From Galerina marginata (Eukaryota; Basidiomycota; Agaricomycetes; Agaricales; Galerinaceae): a DNA stretch of 64,000 bases. Below are positions 34,799 to 46,500 of the stretch, one piece after another. The number at the start of each line of letters is the position of its first letter. The stretch's first letter is position 1. The translations under genes and the position numbers were made by a program. A model generated the notes under the pieces. The model saw only the letters and a program-made list of their open reading frames with translations. It did not search any database and had not been told where the DNA came from. The stretch is taken from contig JAECYW010000036.1 in the NCBI GenBank assembly GCA_023014335.1, forward strand, positions 186,001 to 250,000, in the 5' to 3' direction.

Positions 34799-35173
34799 AG
34801 TATAGACCACATACCACGAATGGACTATGTTCCTAAGACGATTTTTATTTGCACCTTTTTAGTCTTCGCTACCTTGTGATTCGCTCTTGTGAGCTTGCGA
34901 AATACTTTGGTCGGATTACATTTTATCTATCCGTGAATAAATTTGGCAATCAACTTGCTCGATATAATATTAGTCCTAATCATCACCTCAGTATGTCTCA
35001 TTCGGTATAATTTCTTATCTCGGAAACCCTTCATAATTCTCCCAAGTCGCGTGCTAATCTCACATCGCTAATTTTTCTTGTCCGTGTTACAGAGTGTAGC
35101 ACGACGGTAATTGTCGTCTCCTTAGAATTTAATTAACCCGTCTTTTCAATGAGTGGACTTAGGATGACTGCTC
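34799..35173. other. Intergenic between the P450 and its truncated copy
   Basis: 375 nt, AT-rich, no gene. Its right part (35075-35150) holds the first copy of a short direct repeat. Confidence 0.4.
35075..35150. repeat. Short direct repeat, copy 1 (partner 37158-37262)
   Basis: Shared landmarks are TTTTTCTTGT, GTTACAG, GACGG-AATTGTCGTCTCCTTA and AATT-AAT-AA-C. The two copies bracket the broken P450 tail and the first F-box gene. Confidence 0.55.
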
Positions 35174-35406
35174 GTCTCCCTTACCCCCGATTTCTTCACC
35201 TTTGGTACCGGTCGACATGCATGGTGTGTTTATTTCCTGTAACGCCGATTCCTCGTTTTGAAATTTTCAATGCGAATAGTCCAGGCGGTTTCTTCGCAGC
35301 TAATGAGATCAAGGCCATGGTTGCGTTCATTCTACTAAACTACGAAGTGAAACTGCTTCCTAATACTAATAGGACGGCGCAGGTTATGTTTAGGAAGCGT
35401 ATTTAG
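35174..35406 (+). pseudogene. Orphan 3' fragment of a CYP512-like P450
   Basis: Corresponds to the last 1.3 exons of the P450 that ends at 34798. It starts at SLTPDF, keeps the heme loop FGTGRHAC-PG across a 51-nt intron, and ends FRKRI plus TAG. The open frame shows only conservative differences (GGFFAANEIKAM for GRFFAANELKAM) and lacks ten residues before NRTAQ. The remaining 90% of the P450 is absent upstream. It is a duplicated remnant without its own start or substrate-recognition regions. Confidence 0.88.
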
Positions 35407-35909
35407 ATCACGCCACTTCCCAAGGCCAGTAACGGACCGTGTTCAGAAAATCGACGAAGCAGTTGTATTTGTACTCATATCTGTTCGATAATACAGATGT
35501 GATCCGCTCAGATGAGCTAATGAAATACATTCTTCTATCTATTCAGCCGCTGACGCGATAAGCTCTTTATTTCCAGGTACTTTAGCCTCAGACATACTTA
35601 CATTTTTGTCTCAGGCAGCGTAGATTAGTTCGAGGTTGAATGTCTAACACTGTAACAGTTTATTTCTCCCAGAGTTCCCGGCAAATATCACTGGCCATAA
35701 AATGCCATTTGGGTTAATCACTCATGCCAGCTATGAGGATGAGAACAAATAAATTTAATTTGAGGAACCGCGTCTCGAGACAGACGTCTACAGACAATCG
35801 TTCGGCATTGCGTCATTACCCAAAAACCTACCAAATCCAGCACCTGATAATTGTATAACGACTCATTACATGGCCAATACCTCCACTCCAGGGGACGATC
35901 CTATCTCAA

Positions 35910-37155
35910 ATGGCACTTCCTCGATTACCTCCGGAATTACTTGATATCATCGTCAGCTATCTGGCTCCGAACGAAAACAGCTTCAAGAGCTCGGTCTTGT
36001 ATGCATGCGCTTTAACATGTAAAGCCCTCATTTCACCCGCTCAGACCTGTATCTTTCGCTCCTTATCCCTACCGAGTTCCATCTTTGTTCCCATCGCAAA
36101 AGGGAAATTGGAATCAACTCCTCGTATCCGAAAGTTGATCAAGCGCGTACTTCTGGTCGAGTATAGGCACCCATGGATCTCGCAAGCCGAGGAACTGCCC
36201 CACCTATTACGCATGCTGTGTCCATCCGTCATTTCCCTTGATATTTTCCAGCGGAGAGACAAGCAAGAAACACCCCGATTTAACTATCCCGCGTTGGCGG
36301 AGCTGAAGTGCGTGGAGGAGATTAAATTGAGGGAGGAGGAAAATGGTCCTCCGAGACATGGCGATATCGCTTTCCCGACTTTTTTGCAGTACTTCCCAAA
36401 GCTTCGAGCGGTCACTTTTGACGTGGTGGAGACAAACCGAGTTGTTGACAGCAACAATGGAGTTAATAACATGAAGATCACCGCCCCCATATTTCAGCTG
36501 GACTTTTTGGAAGTGCAGTACTGCGACGACGCTGTACTGCTGGATTGGCTAGTCCCTGCGCTTTCTTTTTTGCGAACATTACGCATCTGGTATCCGAAAC
36601 CAGAGTGCTTAGCTTCCTGCGCTGCCGTGGTTCGGTTCACGGTTGCAGCTGGCACTTCATTACAGCATCTGGAAGTTGTGAGGGTAAACAATGCTACTGA
36701 TGCAGGTTAGCTCCGCAATTGTTTCCTAAAGTCGACCCTTTCGTCTTTGCTGACGGTGTCAATTTATAGACCTGCGGACGCTGATGAGTGCAATAAGAAC
36801 GCACAGCAAAAATCTGTGCTCGCTAAGCCTCATGGTCGACGGAAATATATCTGTGCGATCTCCTATACAGGTGATCATAAAGTCTCTTACCTTTCTCGAT
36901 GCGCACCCGCACATCGAAAATCTCGTAATCCAGTGCTTTCAGCGAAATACTCTCGTTGAAGGTAACCCATGGAGTGATTTGGAGGATGTGCTTCTCGCCG
37001 ATAGGCGCTTCCCAGCTTTGAGAAGTGTAGAGCTGCGGTTGTTGCTTTATAATTTTAGCGACGTTCCTGCCGCGGATATAGAGCCTTACATTGCCGTAGT
37101 TCCTCGACTTAGGCAGAAGAGAATGGTGTCTGTATGCCATGCACGATGGGCATGA
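35910..37155 (+). CDS. F-box protein (substrate adaptor-like), 393 aa
   Basis: Exons 35910-36705 and 36770-37155 with a 64-nt intron (GTTAGC...TTTATAG), phase 1. The N-terminus LPPELLDIIVSYLAPNENSF...ACALTCKALISPAQTCIF is a standard fungal F-box, which binds Skp1 in SCF ubiquitin ligases. The rest has weak leucine-rich periodicity (FPKLRAVTFDV, LDFLEVQYCDD, LRTLRIWYP), as in the large Agaricomycete F-box/LRR-like family, so it would choose targets; which ones is unknown. The C-terminus is shorter than many relatives and may be incomplete. It lies between two copies of a short direct repeat. Confidence 0.85.
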
Positions 37156-37157
37156 TG

Positions 37158-37262
37158 ATTTTTCTTGTTCTTGTTACAGCTTGTAAGTCAATTGTAAGTA
37201 CACTAGCGTGACGGCAATTGTCGTCTCCTTACAATTAAATAAACGCGCCATTTTTATGAATA
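37158..37262. repeat. Short direct repeat, copy 2 (partner 35075-35150)
   Basis: Contains TTTTTCTTGTTCTTGTTACAG and GACGGCAATTGTCGTCTCCT, immediately after the F-box stop codon. Confidence 0.55.
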
Positions 37263-37385
37263 CGAATAAAAAAAACATGGCCCCCAGAGTTAGATCTGGA
37301 CTTTGGACGACTCTTGAAGCGCTGAGGAGTCGGCGCTAATGGATCGCACGCGTTATTGACCTATGTTGAAGCGTTGACAGCCTGA

Positions 37386-37393
37386 TATAAATA
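37386..37393 (+). promoter_or_regulatory. TATA box of the GNAT-ankyrin gene
   Basis: TATAAATA, 107-114 nt before the ATG at 37500. It makes the far-upstream in-frame starts (37395, 37401) unlikely, since they would lie at or before the transcription start. Confidence 0.5.
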
Positions 37394-37499
37394 ATTGATT
37401 ATGTCATTATTTATATGCACTTCTCCTATCCTCAACAACACCGAAACATTGACGCGCCAGCGTTCATTCTTGCTTCCTCCCACCATCGTCGCGAGTATA

Positions 37500-39576
37500 A
37501 TGAGCCCTCTCGACGTCGTACTCACCCCTCACAACCAAAATCCCCCAAAAAAAATGGCTACTGCTGCCAACATCAACCTCTCCGAATGCACCGTGACGTT
37601 CACAACCGAAAAACACTACGAATACCCCGAGAGGCTGAACCACCTCCACGGGACGCTTATACACCCTACCCTGGGTGAGCTCGGCACGGTGGCCGCCCTT
37701 CAGATCACCCGCCGCATGTACTTCAAGAACGCAGGAGATTTTCTCGAGATCATGGACGAGGAAAGCCAGGAACTGCACGAGTTTTCGGTGGGACTGTTCG
37801 ATCAGAACAGTAACATACGTCCGTGGCTCGTGGATGGTAGCTCGAGGAGTGGGTCGGGGTGTTGGGGCTCCGAGCTGAGCGTAGGGGACATGCTGTATAT
37901 CCAGGATTTGTCGGTGAAGGAGGAGGTGCGTCTGCTTCGAGTCGTTTTTTTCTTTTGCTTGCCGTTGAGTTGACGTTGTTTCATGTTTTCAGTATAGGAA
38001 ACAGGGTGTCGGGTCTAAACTCCTGCAGAGCCTGTTGGAGTCGCTTGACAAGGGCTATCGAGCTCATGCGTTGTGCTGGCCAACCCCAATTTGTTTTAGA
38101 AGCGACGACAAGGCGGAATGGATCCGCGAGCAGGATAATATCGTCGCCTTCTATCGTAAGGTAAGCTCCCCCAGCACGGACCCATTTACTATTTCCTCCC
38201 TCCTTTCCATGTCTTCGCCGACCTCCAATCTTCTCTCCTCCTCTTACTTTACTCACCCCTTGCCACAGAACGGCTTCCGTCGTATCGGCCTCACCCAGTT
38301 CTTCGCCTATTCTCCTGACCCCGGCCACCCATCCCGCAAACTCGCCGCAGCCGCCGACCCGGAACCCCCCTCGCGAGCCTTCGATCTCGCCAACGCCACC
38401 ACCCCAAAACTCACTGTCGACGAGGTTAAAACTCGATTCCCTGTCCACCATGCCATCGCCACCAACAAAACCGCCTCTATCGCAGCCACCCTCCGTGCTG
38501 CGCATGATGCCGACGCGGGAAGCGTGCGTAAGCGAGATGCGGAGGGGATGACGCCGATTTTTATGGCAGCTGCGAGCGAGAACCTCCTCGCGCTCCGCGT
38601 GTTACTGGAACTTGATCCGCTGGGTGTAGCTGAAGACCTGAACAATACGCAGAACGCGCAGGGTATGACCGCGCTCGAAGCTCTCCAGTCGTCCATGCGT
38701 TCGTCCAGGGAGTTCTCAGAGACGCTTCTGGGAAAGTGGGATGGGTACCCGGACGCCAGCTTGCAGTGCGAGTATGTCTTGGCCAAGGCTATGGAACTGC
38801 CGCTCGTGCTGGACGACAAGGGAAACCCGATGGCAGAAGGGGCGTACATCGAGAAAAGGAAGTTTGGGTGTACGTGCGGCAGGTGCACGGGCGGTTGGAT
38901 GTCGCCTAGAATGAGGTTTTGCCTTGCAAGTGAGTTTTCGAATTTCAGCGCATACATGCGGAGAATTCATTCGCCAATGCACTTATTTACCCTTCTCGCC
39001 TTACCACCAGCTCAAGCGGCCCTCCAGAAAGACAATATGTCTTTCGACATGGACTCCTTCACCCCACGCCGCCCGCGCTCGCCTACCTTGCTCATGTGCT
39101 CCGGGCTCGACTACATCCCGCCCCCAATCCGTCGCGAAGTATACAAAAGCTTCTACTTTGGCTTATACATCTCCTTCCTCGCGATCTACCAGATCCTCGA
39201 GCGCCCGGGAAGCATCCTCACCCCTAAAGCTGTCCTGGCGGAGGCGCTAGCGCTCGACGCCGGTTCCGTCCAGTTCTTCCTCAACAAAGGGGGGAAGATG
39301 GAGCATGTGCTCGATGCCACGGTCCATATTGCGAGGGAGCAGTCGAGTCTTGGGGATGGGACGTTTGAGGAGACGTTTGATGTCGATGTTGATGCTGATG
39401 ATGAGGGCGAGGGTAACGAATGTGTCAGGGAGTTTAGAGCGATGCCGCGGTGTGCGAACGATTTGGCGTTTGAAGTTGTGAGGAGCCATGTTGGGCTTGC
39501 GGCTGATGTTCAGTGGGGGCCGTATTACGAGAGGGAGGATGGGATGGAGGTCGATGATGATTCGGATTCGGATTGA
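37500..39576 (+). CDS. GNAT acetyltransferase-like domain fused to ankyrin repeats, 606 aa
   Basis: Exons 37500-37925, 37993-38160, 38269-38929 and 39011-39576. The first ~220 residues form a GNAT-type fold: the acetyl-CoA loop is RKQGVGSKLL (R/Q-x-x-G-x-G) and IVAFYRKNGFRRIG is the typical late helix/strand. Around residues 250-350 come ankyrin-like helices (VHHAIATNK, DAEGMTPIFMAAASENL, QGMTALEAL), then a cysteine cluster (CTCGRCTGGWMSPRM), which I recall from basidiomycete GNAT-ankyrin proteins. The tail is very acidic (DDSDSD). Substrate unknown. Two starts are possible, 37500 or 37554 (better context). Introns 2 (108 nt) and 3 (81 nt) are multiples of three with no stops, so unspliced reading gives a deceptively long single frame. 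Confidence 0.85.
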
Positions 39577-39779
39577 AGTCGGTGGTTGGTTGTTTTTTTT
39601 GGTGATTGGACGTTCGCCTTTTGAAATCATGTTTTTTGCTCTCTGTAACATTAGCTTTACTGACTGACTGTTTTCTAAAGAATAAATTAAATGAAAGATG
39701 TTTCGAACCTACATATACAGTGAATAATTCACGAGAGAAAGCGACGCAAAAAGCCAATTGGTTTGTGTAAATGGGGGAC
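39577..39779. other. 3' flank of the GNAT-ankyrin gene
   Basis: T-rich 3' region with AATAAATTAAATGAAAG at about 39681, a plausible polyadenylation context. No gene. Confidence 0.4.
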
Positions 39780-40620
39780 GCGAGCGATGCGTTCCATTTT
39801 GTTATCTTATCGAGCCGGATATGGAATCTATTTGGTTCTTACCCCAGAAGCAAACATCCGTGCACAGCAATCAGCCTGAACAACGCTTCTTGTCGCTCTC
39901 ATCAAGCTCTCATCTTCGTTCTTCTCTACCAGTTTTCCGGAATTTCGGAACAGTCTGAATCGAATACTCGTCTTTTAGCTACACCTCCATGCGATAAACG
40001 GATCTTAAACTACCGCGGGTCTCCATTATCGTGCAGATGACCTTCAGAAACATGATGCAAACGAATCAACATTGTTTATCACACTCCGAGTCGTAACCCA
40101 CTCCGCCTGTTGGAATCGTCTAGGCCTTAGTGTTTTCTTCAACGGATTCGTTCTCTGTGGGACAGATTTCCTGCGTCGCTTAGGCCTTCGGGGAGGGTAC
40201 CCTTCTGCTTTCTACGCTCAGCATTATCTACTGGTCTGTCATCTCCGTCCTGCCGTCCTTTCCTTGCCGTCGTCTTGATGCCGGTGCATTCGCCCATATC
40301 AGAAGTGGCGGATGGTATTTAGGGCTTGAAAGCTCTTTGGAACTGGAATCTGAACGCCTTTCTCAGAGACTACACGTAAATCGATGGGTACATATCGGAC
40401 ATGTCGGGAAGGAAAACAGAGAGTCATTCTCATGCGATCATACGCACTTGGCGCAGGAGACGGACGTGGATCTTTTCTCAGAGTCTGTCGAGTACAACGA
40501 AGTTAGGACGAGTCAACTGGAGTTGGCTATTAGCCTGAGTAGAACGTATGTGGGGTGGGTTGAATTATTTTTAGCGAGGACAAAGGAAGAGTGGAGGATC
40601 GCTAGGAGTACAGCCTGAAA
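39780..40620 (+). other. Duplicated genic block, copy 1 (partner 46050-46500)
   Basis: At least two stretches look coding: one around 39822 (PDMESIWFLPQK) and one at about 40287-40620 (HIRSGGWYLGLESSLELE... to a stop), without an ATG or a resolved structure between them. The block matches 46050-46500 in order: GATATGGA-CT-ATTTGGTT-TTACC, then TTTTCTTCAACGG/GTTCTTCTTCGACGG, then TATTTAGGG-CT. It is probably a gene of unknown family, decayed or not fully resolved. Confidence 0.35.
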
Positions 40621-41780
40621 ACGGCACCAGGTCATATGGTGTCCACGCTTCACCTCGAAGAAGAACAAGAATGCCATTCGAAACGTCTTTAAAACATCTG
40701 CGCATACGAAAATGGATAGGGTGACAGCTAGAAAATGCATAGAGCTCAAACCTTCTTGAAAATGGGCTACCGGTGATAGCGCAATTTTCGACCTGTGCTG
40801 AAACTATTGTATCAACTATGTATTCTCCATTGAGGTTCGTATTCGATGAATATCAATAGCTGTCGAAGATTCTGGTCCGCCTGAATCGACGTACTGACTC
40901 CGAATGCTATTTCGGCACCTCTGATTTATAGTTTATTTTGTGGAAGAGTGGTGTGAATGAATATGGAGGCCCACGATATGATCATGAGCGAGAATGGACT
41001 TGACTGCTGGAATATGGAAAGGATGTGAACCTCAGCAAATGCCGTCCGTAGTAGTCAAGCCGAGCGTCAATAGGGACGGATGACGATATGATTTGTTGCT
41101 CGCATTATGTTCCAAGTGCGAGCTAAAAGAGACGGCCTCAACTACAGAGAGCCTCGTGGTTTGATATAATTTGGATCCAGGCCTAAGGTCTAGATCCAAA
41201 CCGTGCCTCACTTTAAATAATATTGAGGGGGGAAAATTGCTGGGGGGTGCATACTATTAATACCCACGTCAAGTATGGGCCAAACTTTTCTCGAGGATTG
41301 AACGATTCATCTCAATCTAGTGATTTGCCACCCAATCACTGGGGTTGCAACTTACATGAATGAACCCTCAGTTAAGCACCCGATAATGCCCACCCGTGCT
41401 TCATCTTAGAGTGACGAATTCGCTCACGATGTACTCTGAACGGTTAAACTATCGTTTGATGGACATTCGAAGTTTCTAAGTATGACAAGCGGGCTCGTTA
41501 AGCCGTCTATTTTGGAGCAAGCCGTAGTCAAAGACCATCTGGTGCGGAGCCTGTCAATAACCGTCAAAGGGTAAAAGCTATGGCCAATCTCTGTGACTTA
41601 ATCTACGCCACCAAACCATTCGTCTAATCGGTCGATTAGGACCTGGGACATGATTTTTTATGTCTCAATATAGATCGTCTTGGAGTGTTCTGTTGCTGAA
41701 GATCAGCGCAACATGTCAGTCATTGAGGAGCCGATGGTCGATGATCCTCTAGACAGGCTTTACCTGCACTTACAACAAGG
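40621..41780. other. Intergenic before the second MITE
   Basis: No supported gene. A short inverted repeat (TTTGGATC...GATCCAAA) lies at 41169-41199. An open frame from 41680 is interrupted by the MITE that starts at 41781. Confidence 0.4.
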
Positions 41781-42353
41781 TAAGGCTCCAACCGTACCAT
41801 ATAGTATACCGTATATATATGGTATATACCCTATCAATATACGTATAGGTATAGGCTCGACGAAGATTCCTATACTGTACGGTAAATATACGTATACGGT
41901 TACCCTATACGGTTTCCCAAAATATTTATTTCCCCCTCTACTATTTTGTCCCTGGACGTAATATTTTTTCTCCAAGGGACATTGATGTGGTGGCCTTCCT
42001 GAGGTTGCGAATTTCGGTGCCAAACCCAAGCCCTCCCGCAGCCTCGGATGCATTCCAAAGTTCAGATCAACAGAGGGGGCGGAGCAAACACCATTAGGCA
42101 GCTGCACGTTGCCTCAACAAAGACGGGAAACTGAAGGGATTTATTGTGAATTTTAATCTTTGGAACATAGTGAGTAAGTAATTGATGGCACGAAGAACAC
42201 CTGAGGGCAAGTATGGCAGATCTTCGCAGACAGTCCGTGATACCGTATAGAAAAATCATATAACCATATATATAGAGTATATACCGTATAATATACCATA
42301 TCCGTATATATAGACCGTCGGCCCTATACGTATACTATATGGTTGGAGCCTTA
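41781..42353. mobile_element. Non-autonomous hAT-type MITE, 573 bp, TA-rich ends
   Basis: 13-bp inverted termini TAAGGCTCCAACC / GGTTGGAGCCTTA, flanked by a perfect 8-bp duplication CAACAAGG (41773-41780 and 42354-42361). The termini fit YARNG. Inside, both ends carry long TATAC/GTATA-rich subterminal tracts (for example CCATATAGTATACC) that could form large hairpins. There is no transposase. It interrupts a stretch that would otherwise read as an open frame through the target site. Confidence 0.87.
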
Positions 42354-42361
42354 CAACAAGG

Positions 42362-43970
42362 TTTGGCGCAGCGGCTGAGTGTTAAACTGCTCTACAATCT
42401 CGAACAAAAGCCCTGAATGAACTTTGAAGGTTAGCATTCACCTCTGATCGCGTATGTTCGGTATCAATTGCTTCAAGGTGAATCAGTAAGCGTCAAATTT
42501 AGGTACATGTTTTTTTCCGTTCGGCTTGTAGAGGTCGCGTCTGTCTTCCCAGTGCTGAAGTCGATGATATATATAGCTTCGCTGCCACGTTCGAAGTCGC
42601 TTCGGATTGATTCAATGATAGGCAGCTATGAGTCTCAAGATCCGAGGTGCCGATGCCCCGCATCTACATTTCGTGGAGTTCGGAATGATGGCCATCCTCA
42701 GAAGCTACCCTTATCTCCTGGAAAATGACTTACAGTCGTTTTCATACCGATAGGACCCGTCTATTCCTGCTTCTTCTAGCTTGCGAACGATAAGGGGGAA
42801 GACCACAAAGCAATGTTTTGATTCTAACCCGCGGGGTTTCTTAATGACACCACAGCTAGTGCGCTTTTACCTCGAAATACCCAACACTCTGATTCCGAGC
42901 CGGTTGCGTGCTGTGTATATCGGCACAGTTTATCGAATTATATGCAGAAAGTATCTGTCGTTTGATTTTATTTCATTCGGCTTTGAATGATCCCTTTCCT
43001 ATACTTCAAAATAACGGTAAAAAAGATACGATTTTGCCATTTTGGTAGCTCTAGGTGGGTTAACCATCGCAGCAAAATACCCGAAATGGGTCCTTGAAAG
43101 TTTTAAAGTCCTTGTTTCCCCCCTTCCCCGTGCCCCTGGATCGGCACGAATTCCTGGTAACTCTCCCGCGCTTTCAAAATGCGAGGCAGCAATCCAAAAA
43201 CTGTAGGACGGTCTAATGTTGAACCGTTGCATATGACTGAGTGGTTAACGTTTAACCTCCACTTATCACAACCCGTGTGAATGACCACGGGCATTCGGGA
43301 ACTGAGCTCACTGCGTAAATGCCAGTTCCTGTGGTGTGACAAGCCACCTAAAGACAAGCTATGTATATGTCGACACAAGAAAATTCTATCACTCTTACGG
43401 TACGGGTTTATCAATGTGTAGCGCATGATTTTCTGTTGTGCCAAGAATTGAAATTAGCTATATCTTAGCCTAGGCCATTCGGCGTGTATTGACAAAAATT
43501 AGCGCCTGACAACATAGACGACATATAGCGTGCAAACCATGACAAAAGATAAGCCGTTGGGTGTAGATTCAATATTCAAATCCTAACTTGCCTTTTCTCC
43601 AACGGTAATGGGTCCTTGGAATAACCAATCCGAGTCGGAAGATGAGAACTGCACGAGTGATAAAAATAGACGCCTGTCGAATGTTATCCCGCCAAAGTAA
43701 AGACAACACCGCACGACAAATTCACTATTCAAGGAATAGCGGCTAAGGATGATAATGCGGCGGTGGCTACTCGAGAAGGAGTGACCTAAGGTTGATTAAT
43801 TATCCATCCTAAACATAACTTTCGCTAACGATATGGCCCGGAACTTACATTGGCCGCAGAGGATAGTCGGAATTCTCGTCTATTTTCAATATACAACTTC
43901 TTGATGTTCTGATACGTCAGTCCTATGGAAAGCTTTGGCTCAGTGAAGAACAAATGGTAGCCACTGGTCA
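42362..43970. other. Intergenic, no gene recognised
   Basis: About 1.6 kb. Frames below 115 codons with no motif. The right end must hold the start of the next gene, but I could not fix its first exon. Confidence 0.35.
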
Positions 43971-45478
43971 GCAGTGAATGGGGATGTTATTCTCGCCGCC
44001 AACGTCAACCGGATATTCCTGTCCGAATGTGTGACTCTCCCCGCACACCCTCTCGGTGATGTTACTTTAGGTTGTTCATCGAAAAATGATTTAAAGGTTC
44101 TTCTAGACGACAATTTTCTTTAGGTCTTGGTTCTTTCGCTACCCAGCCTTTCTCAGAAACTCCAGCCTTACGTCTACACTTCTTTGCACGCTTTGTTCGA
44201 ATGACTTCTACAGGATCAATCGGTGAGACACATCAGTTCCATTACCCTTCAGTTTTCTCTCCTTACCATCTTATATAGGTCTCAAATCCGTCACGACGCA
44301 CGCTGAGCTCCTTGACATTATTAGCGACCCGACTTTCGCTGATACCTGTCCCACTGAGCACGATGCGCGGTATTTTCTCGCTCGGGTTTATTCCGAGGTA
44401 GATGCATCGGGGATCCTCCTAAAGAAACTGAACTGGGCCCGTTCCCTCGACCAACTAAATATCGTCCGAGTCGTTTCCAAAACCTACGGAGACAATGACA
44501 CCGCATTTGCGGGTGCTGGAACCGACGATGGCCCTGTTGTGCTTATTGGCCTCCCCACTCCTGAGAACTTGTTTAAGATCGTCTGGGGCATCGTCCCGGG
44601 CTTTGTCAAATCCAAGGTAATTGGGTGGGCTAAGGCCAACATGGACGGCCCAATTGCCTCTGAGATCACCAGCTACGTGAAACGGGGTCTTGGCATGCTC
44701 CCCTTACCGATCCCAGCATTCTTTGTGAATGCCGTAACCAATCTTGTCATCCCGCCCTTAGTAACTTATATCATTAAGAATGTTGCCAACCTGGTAGGAT
44801 TCGTCTCTTTATTACCCCCAAAAGATAGGACTAATTATCATACTAGAGCACACTGGAAGTCGCTTCAACCCATGCGCCTTCCCCCTTCCCGCGTCACACA
44901 GCCAAGACCCAAGAGTTAATGAAGCATTTCGGTAAGCTATTCCTCTGCCAACTTCTCGATGTTCGCATGCTCAGATCCTTATTAATTTCTGTTCAGACCG
45001 AAAGATTCTCCTCGCTGCTGGGTTGGAACATCACCATCTGCCAGCCCATCTCAAGGTGAAGGTAGCTGCGGGTGACGACGACGATCTTAGCGTCCAAGGT
45101 CAGCCAGACGATCGGGACGCTCGCACTGATATGGAGCAGTTCTACCAATCCGATGTTCCAAATGGCTGCAAGCCGCTTCAACTCACCCAGATCATCTCGG
45201 CACAAATCAGAACCAATCCGGCATCCGACCAGGACGCAGGCGCGTTCGGGTCCGCTGTTTGGAAATCCCTGGATTCTGATACAAAAACCAAGCTCAGGAA
45301 AATGGCTACCGCAGACCCTGTGGACCAGGCGGGCATCGCCGATACAGTTTATACACCCACCCGCCTTCTCCTGATGAAATCGCCGTACAATGTCCCTAAC
45401 CCGATTCTTGATTCCTTCACCACCATAAAGACGCCTGAAGTCACCGAGTACGTTATCACTGAACAAGGGAATGTTTGA
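43971..45478 (+). CDS. Unrecognised five-exon gene, 5' end unresolved (426 aa visible)
   Basis: Coding segments 43971-44070, 44124-44222, 44279-44793, 44847-44931 and 44997-45478. Introns are 53, 56, 53 and 65 nt; the third is a textbook case (GTAGGA...ACTAATTATCATACTAG) and all phases agree. The first segment (VILAANVNRIFLSECVTLPA) has no in-frame ATG; it probably follows an intron ending GGTCAG. Mid-protein is a hydrophobic run (IPAFFVNAVTNLVIPPLVTY) that might touch a membrane; then VASTHAPSPF and a charged C-terminal half with AAGDDDDLS. No family recognised. If the first ATG were MTSTGSIG inside the second segment, the protein would be shorter. Confidence 0.7.
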
Positions 45479-46049
45479 ACCCGTTCTCTTCGTTGCTCCG
45501 TCACGATTCTATTTGAACAGGTTACCGTCTCCTTCGTATTTGAAACTTTCCACTACAAAATAGCGACATAAAATTCTGTTTCCATTAGCCTTATGATCAC
45601 GAAAAAAAGAGTAAAAAAATTTTTTTTGAGTACATACAACTAGTACTTACTATCGGACGCATTCTGTACAAATTTACTGCGGGAGTGTATTCCCCACTTT
45701 GACTACCATTCACGTTATTGGTGCCGCAAGGTCCGTAAGCGCTCAACATACTCGACCTTTACCAACTTGATAGCCAACAAACACACACGTCTGCCGTTGT
45801 GATCGGCAAGCATTTGACAGATAAAAAACTGCACCACAACCACCGTGCCGACGTGACAGTCCATTGTCCCCCGGCCCCGTGATAGTAGCACCTTCTGGGA
45901 GCAGCAGATGTGGTCTGATCAATGAGTAAGACGGGCGGGAACTTCAACAGACGCACCAAGGCTGCGGTCCGGAGGTCCAGAGCCCGACCAAAGGCTCAGC
46001 CATAAGATTAGATACCGGCTTAACATTAAGAAGAGAGCAAGCGCATTAC
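45479..46049. other. Intergenic, no gene recognised
   Basis: 3' flank of the previous gene. A poly-A/T switch (AAAAAAATTTTTTTT) at about 45614-45628. Nothing else. Confidence 0.4.
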
Positions 46050-46500
46050 TTACCTTATCACAAGTTATCAGACGGGACAAAGACGGGATATGGATCTTAT
46101 TTGGTTATTACCTCGGGACCAAACACCTGTTGGATGCCGTTCAGGCTGGTTCACTCTTCATGCTCTAGGGCAACTCTAGAGTAAACACAAAACGATGACA
46201 GTGGCCAATTTTATCGCACAAGCCCTCATAACCTCGCTTTAAGCAGATGTTGATATAGGGCACGACGTCCTCGTTGTTTGGATTGCTGGTTCTTCTTCGA
46301 CGGTTTCATGGTATGAGGTACGCGTCATTTTCAATATTCAGACTCAAGGATGCTGAATTACAGTGACACTGATCCACTCTCAGCTTCTTCTTTTCGTCCG
46401 TCCGATGATTCGCCCTGGTTTCTTTGGCATTTGCTCTCATCAAGTGGGTGTACGATATTTAGGGTCTACGACCTCTTTTTGAATGAAGTCGGAGCAGCTT
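46050..46500 (+). pseudogene. Decayed copy of the block at 39780-40620
   Basis: Ordered matches to copy 1 are clear, but frames are broken. The segment equivalent to GGWYLGLESS reads VRYLGSTTSF and then hits a stop. No intact gene is left. Confidence 0.4.

Noticed and set aside
42362..42400. tRNA-like GGTTTGGCGCAGCGGCTGAG text
   Set aside because: No cloverleaf could be completed; no matching T-arm or acceptor stem.
43001..43232. Minus-strand frame suggestive of retroelement debris
   Set aside because: No reverse transcriptase, integrase or LTR features were seen.
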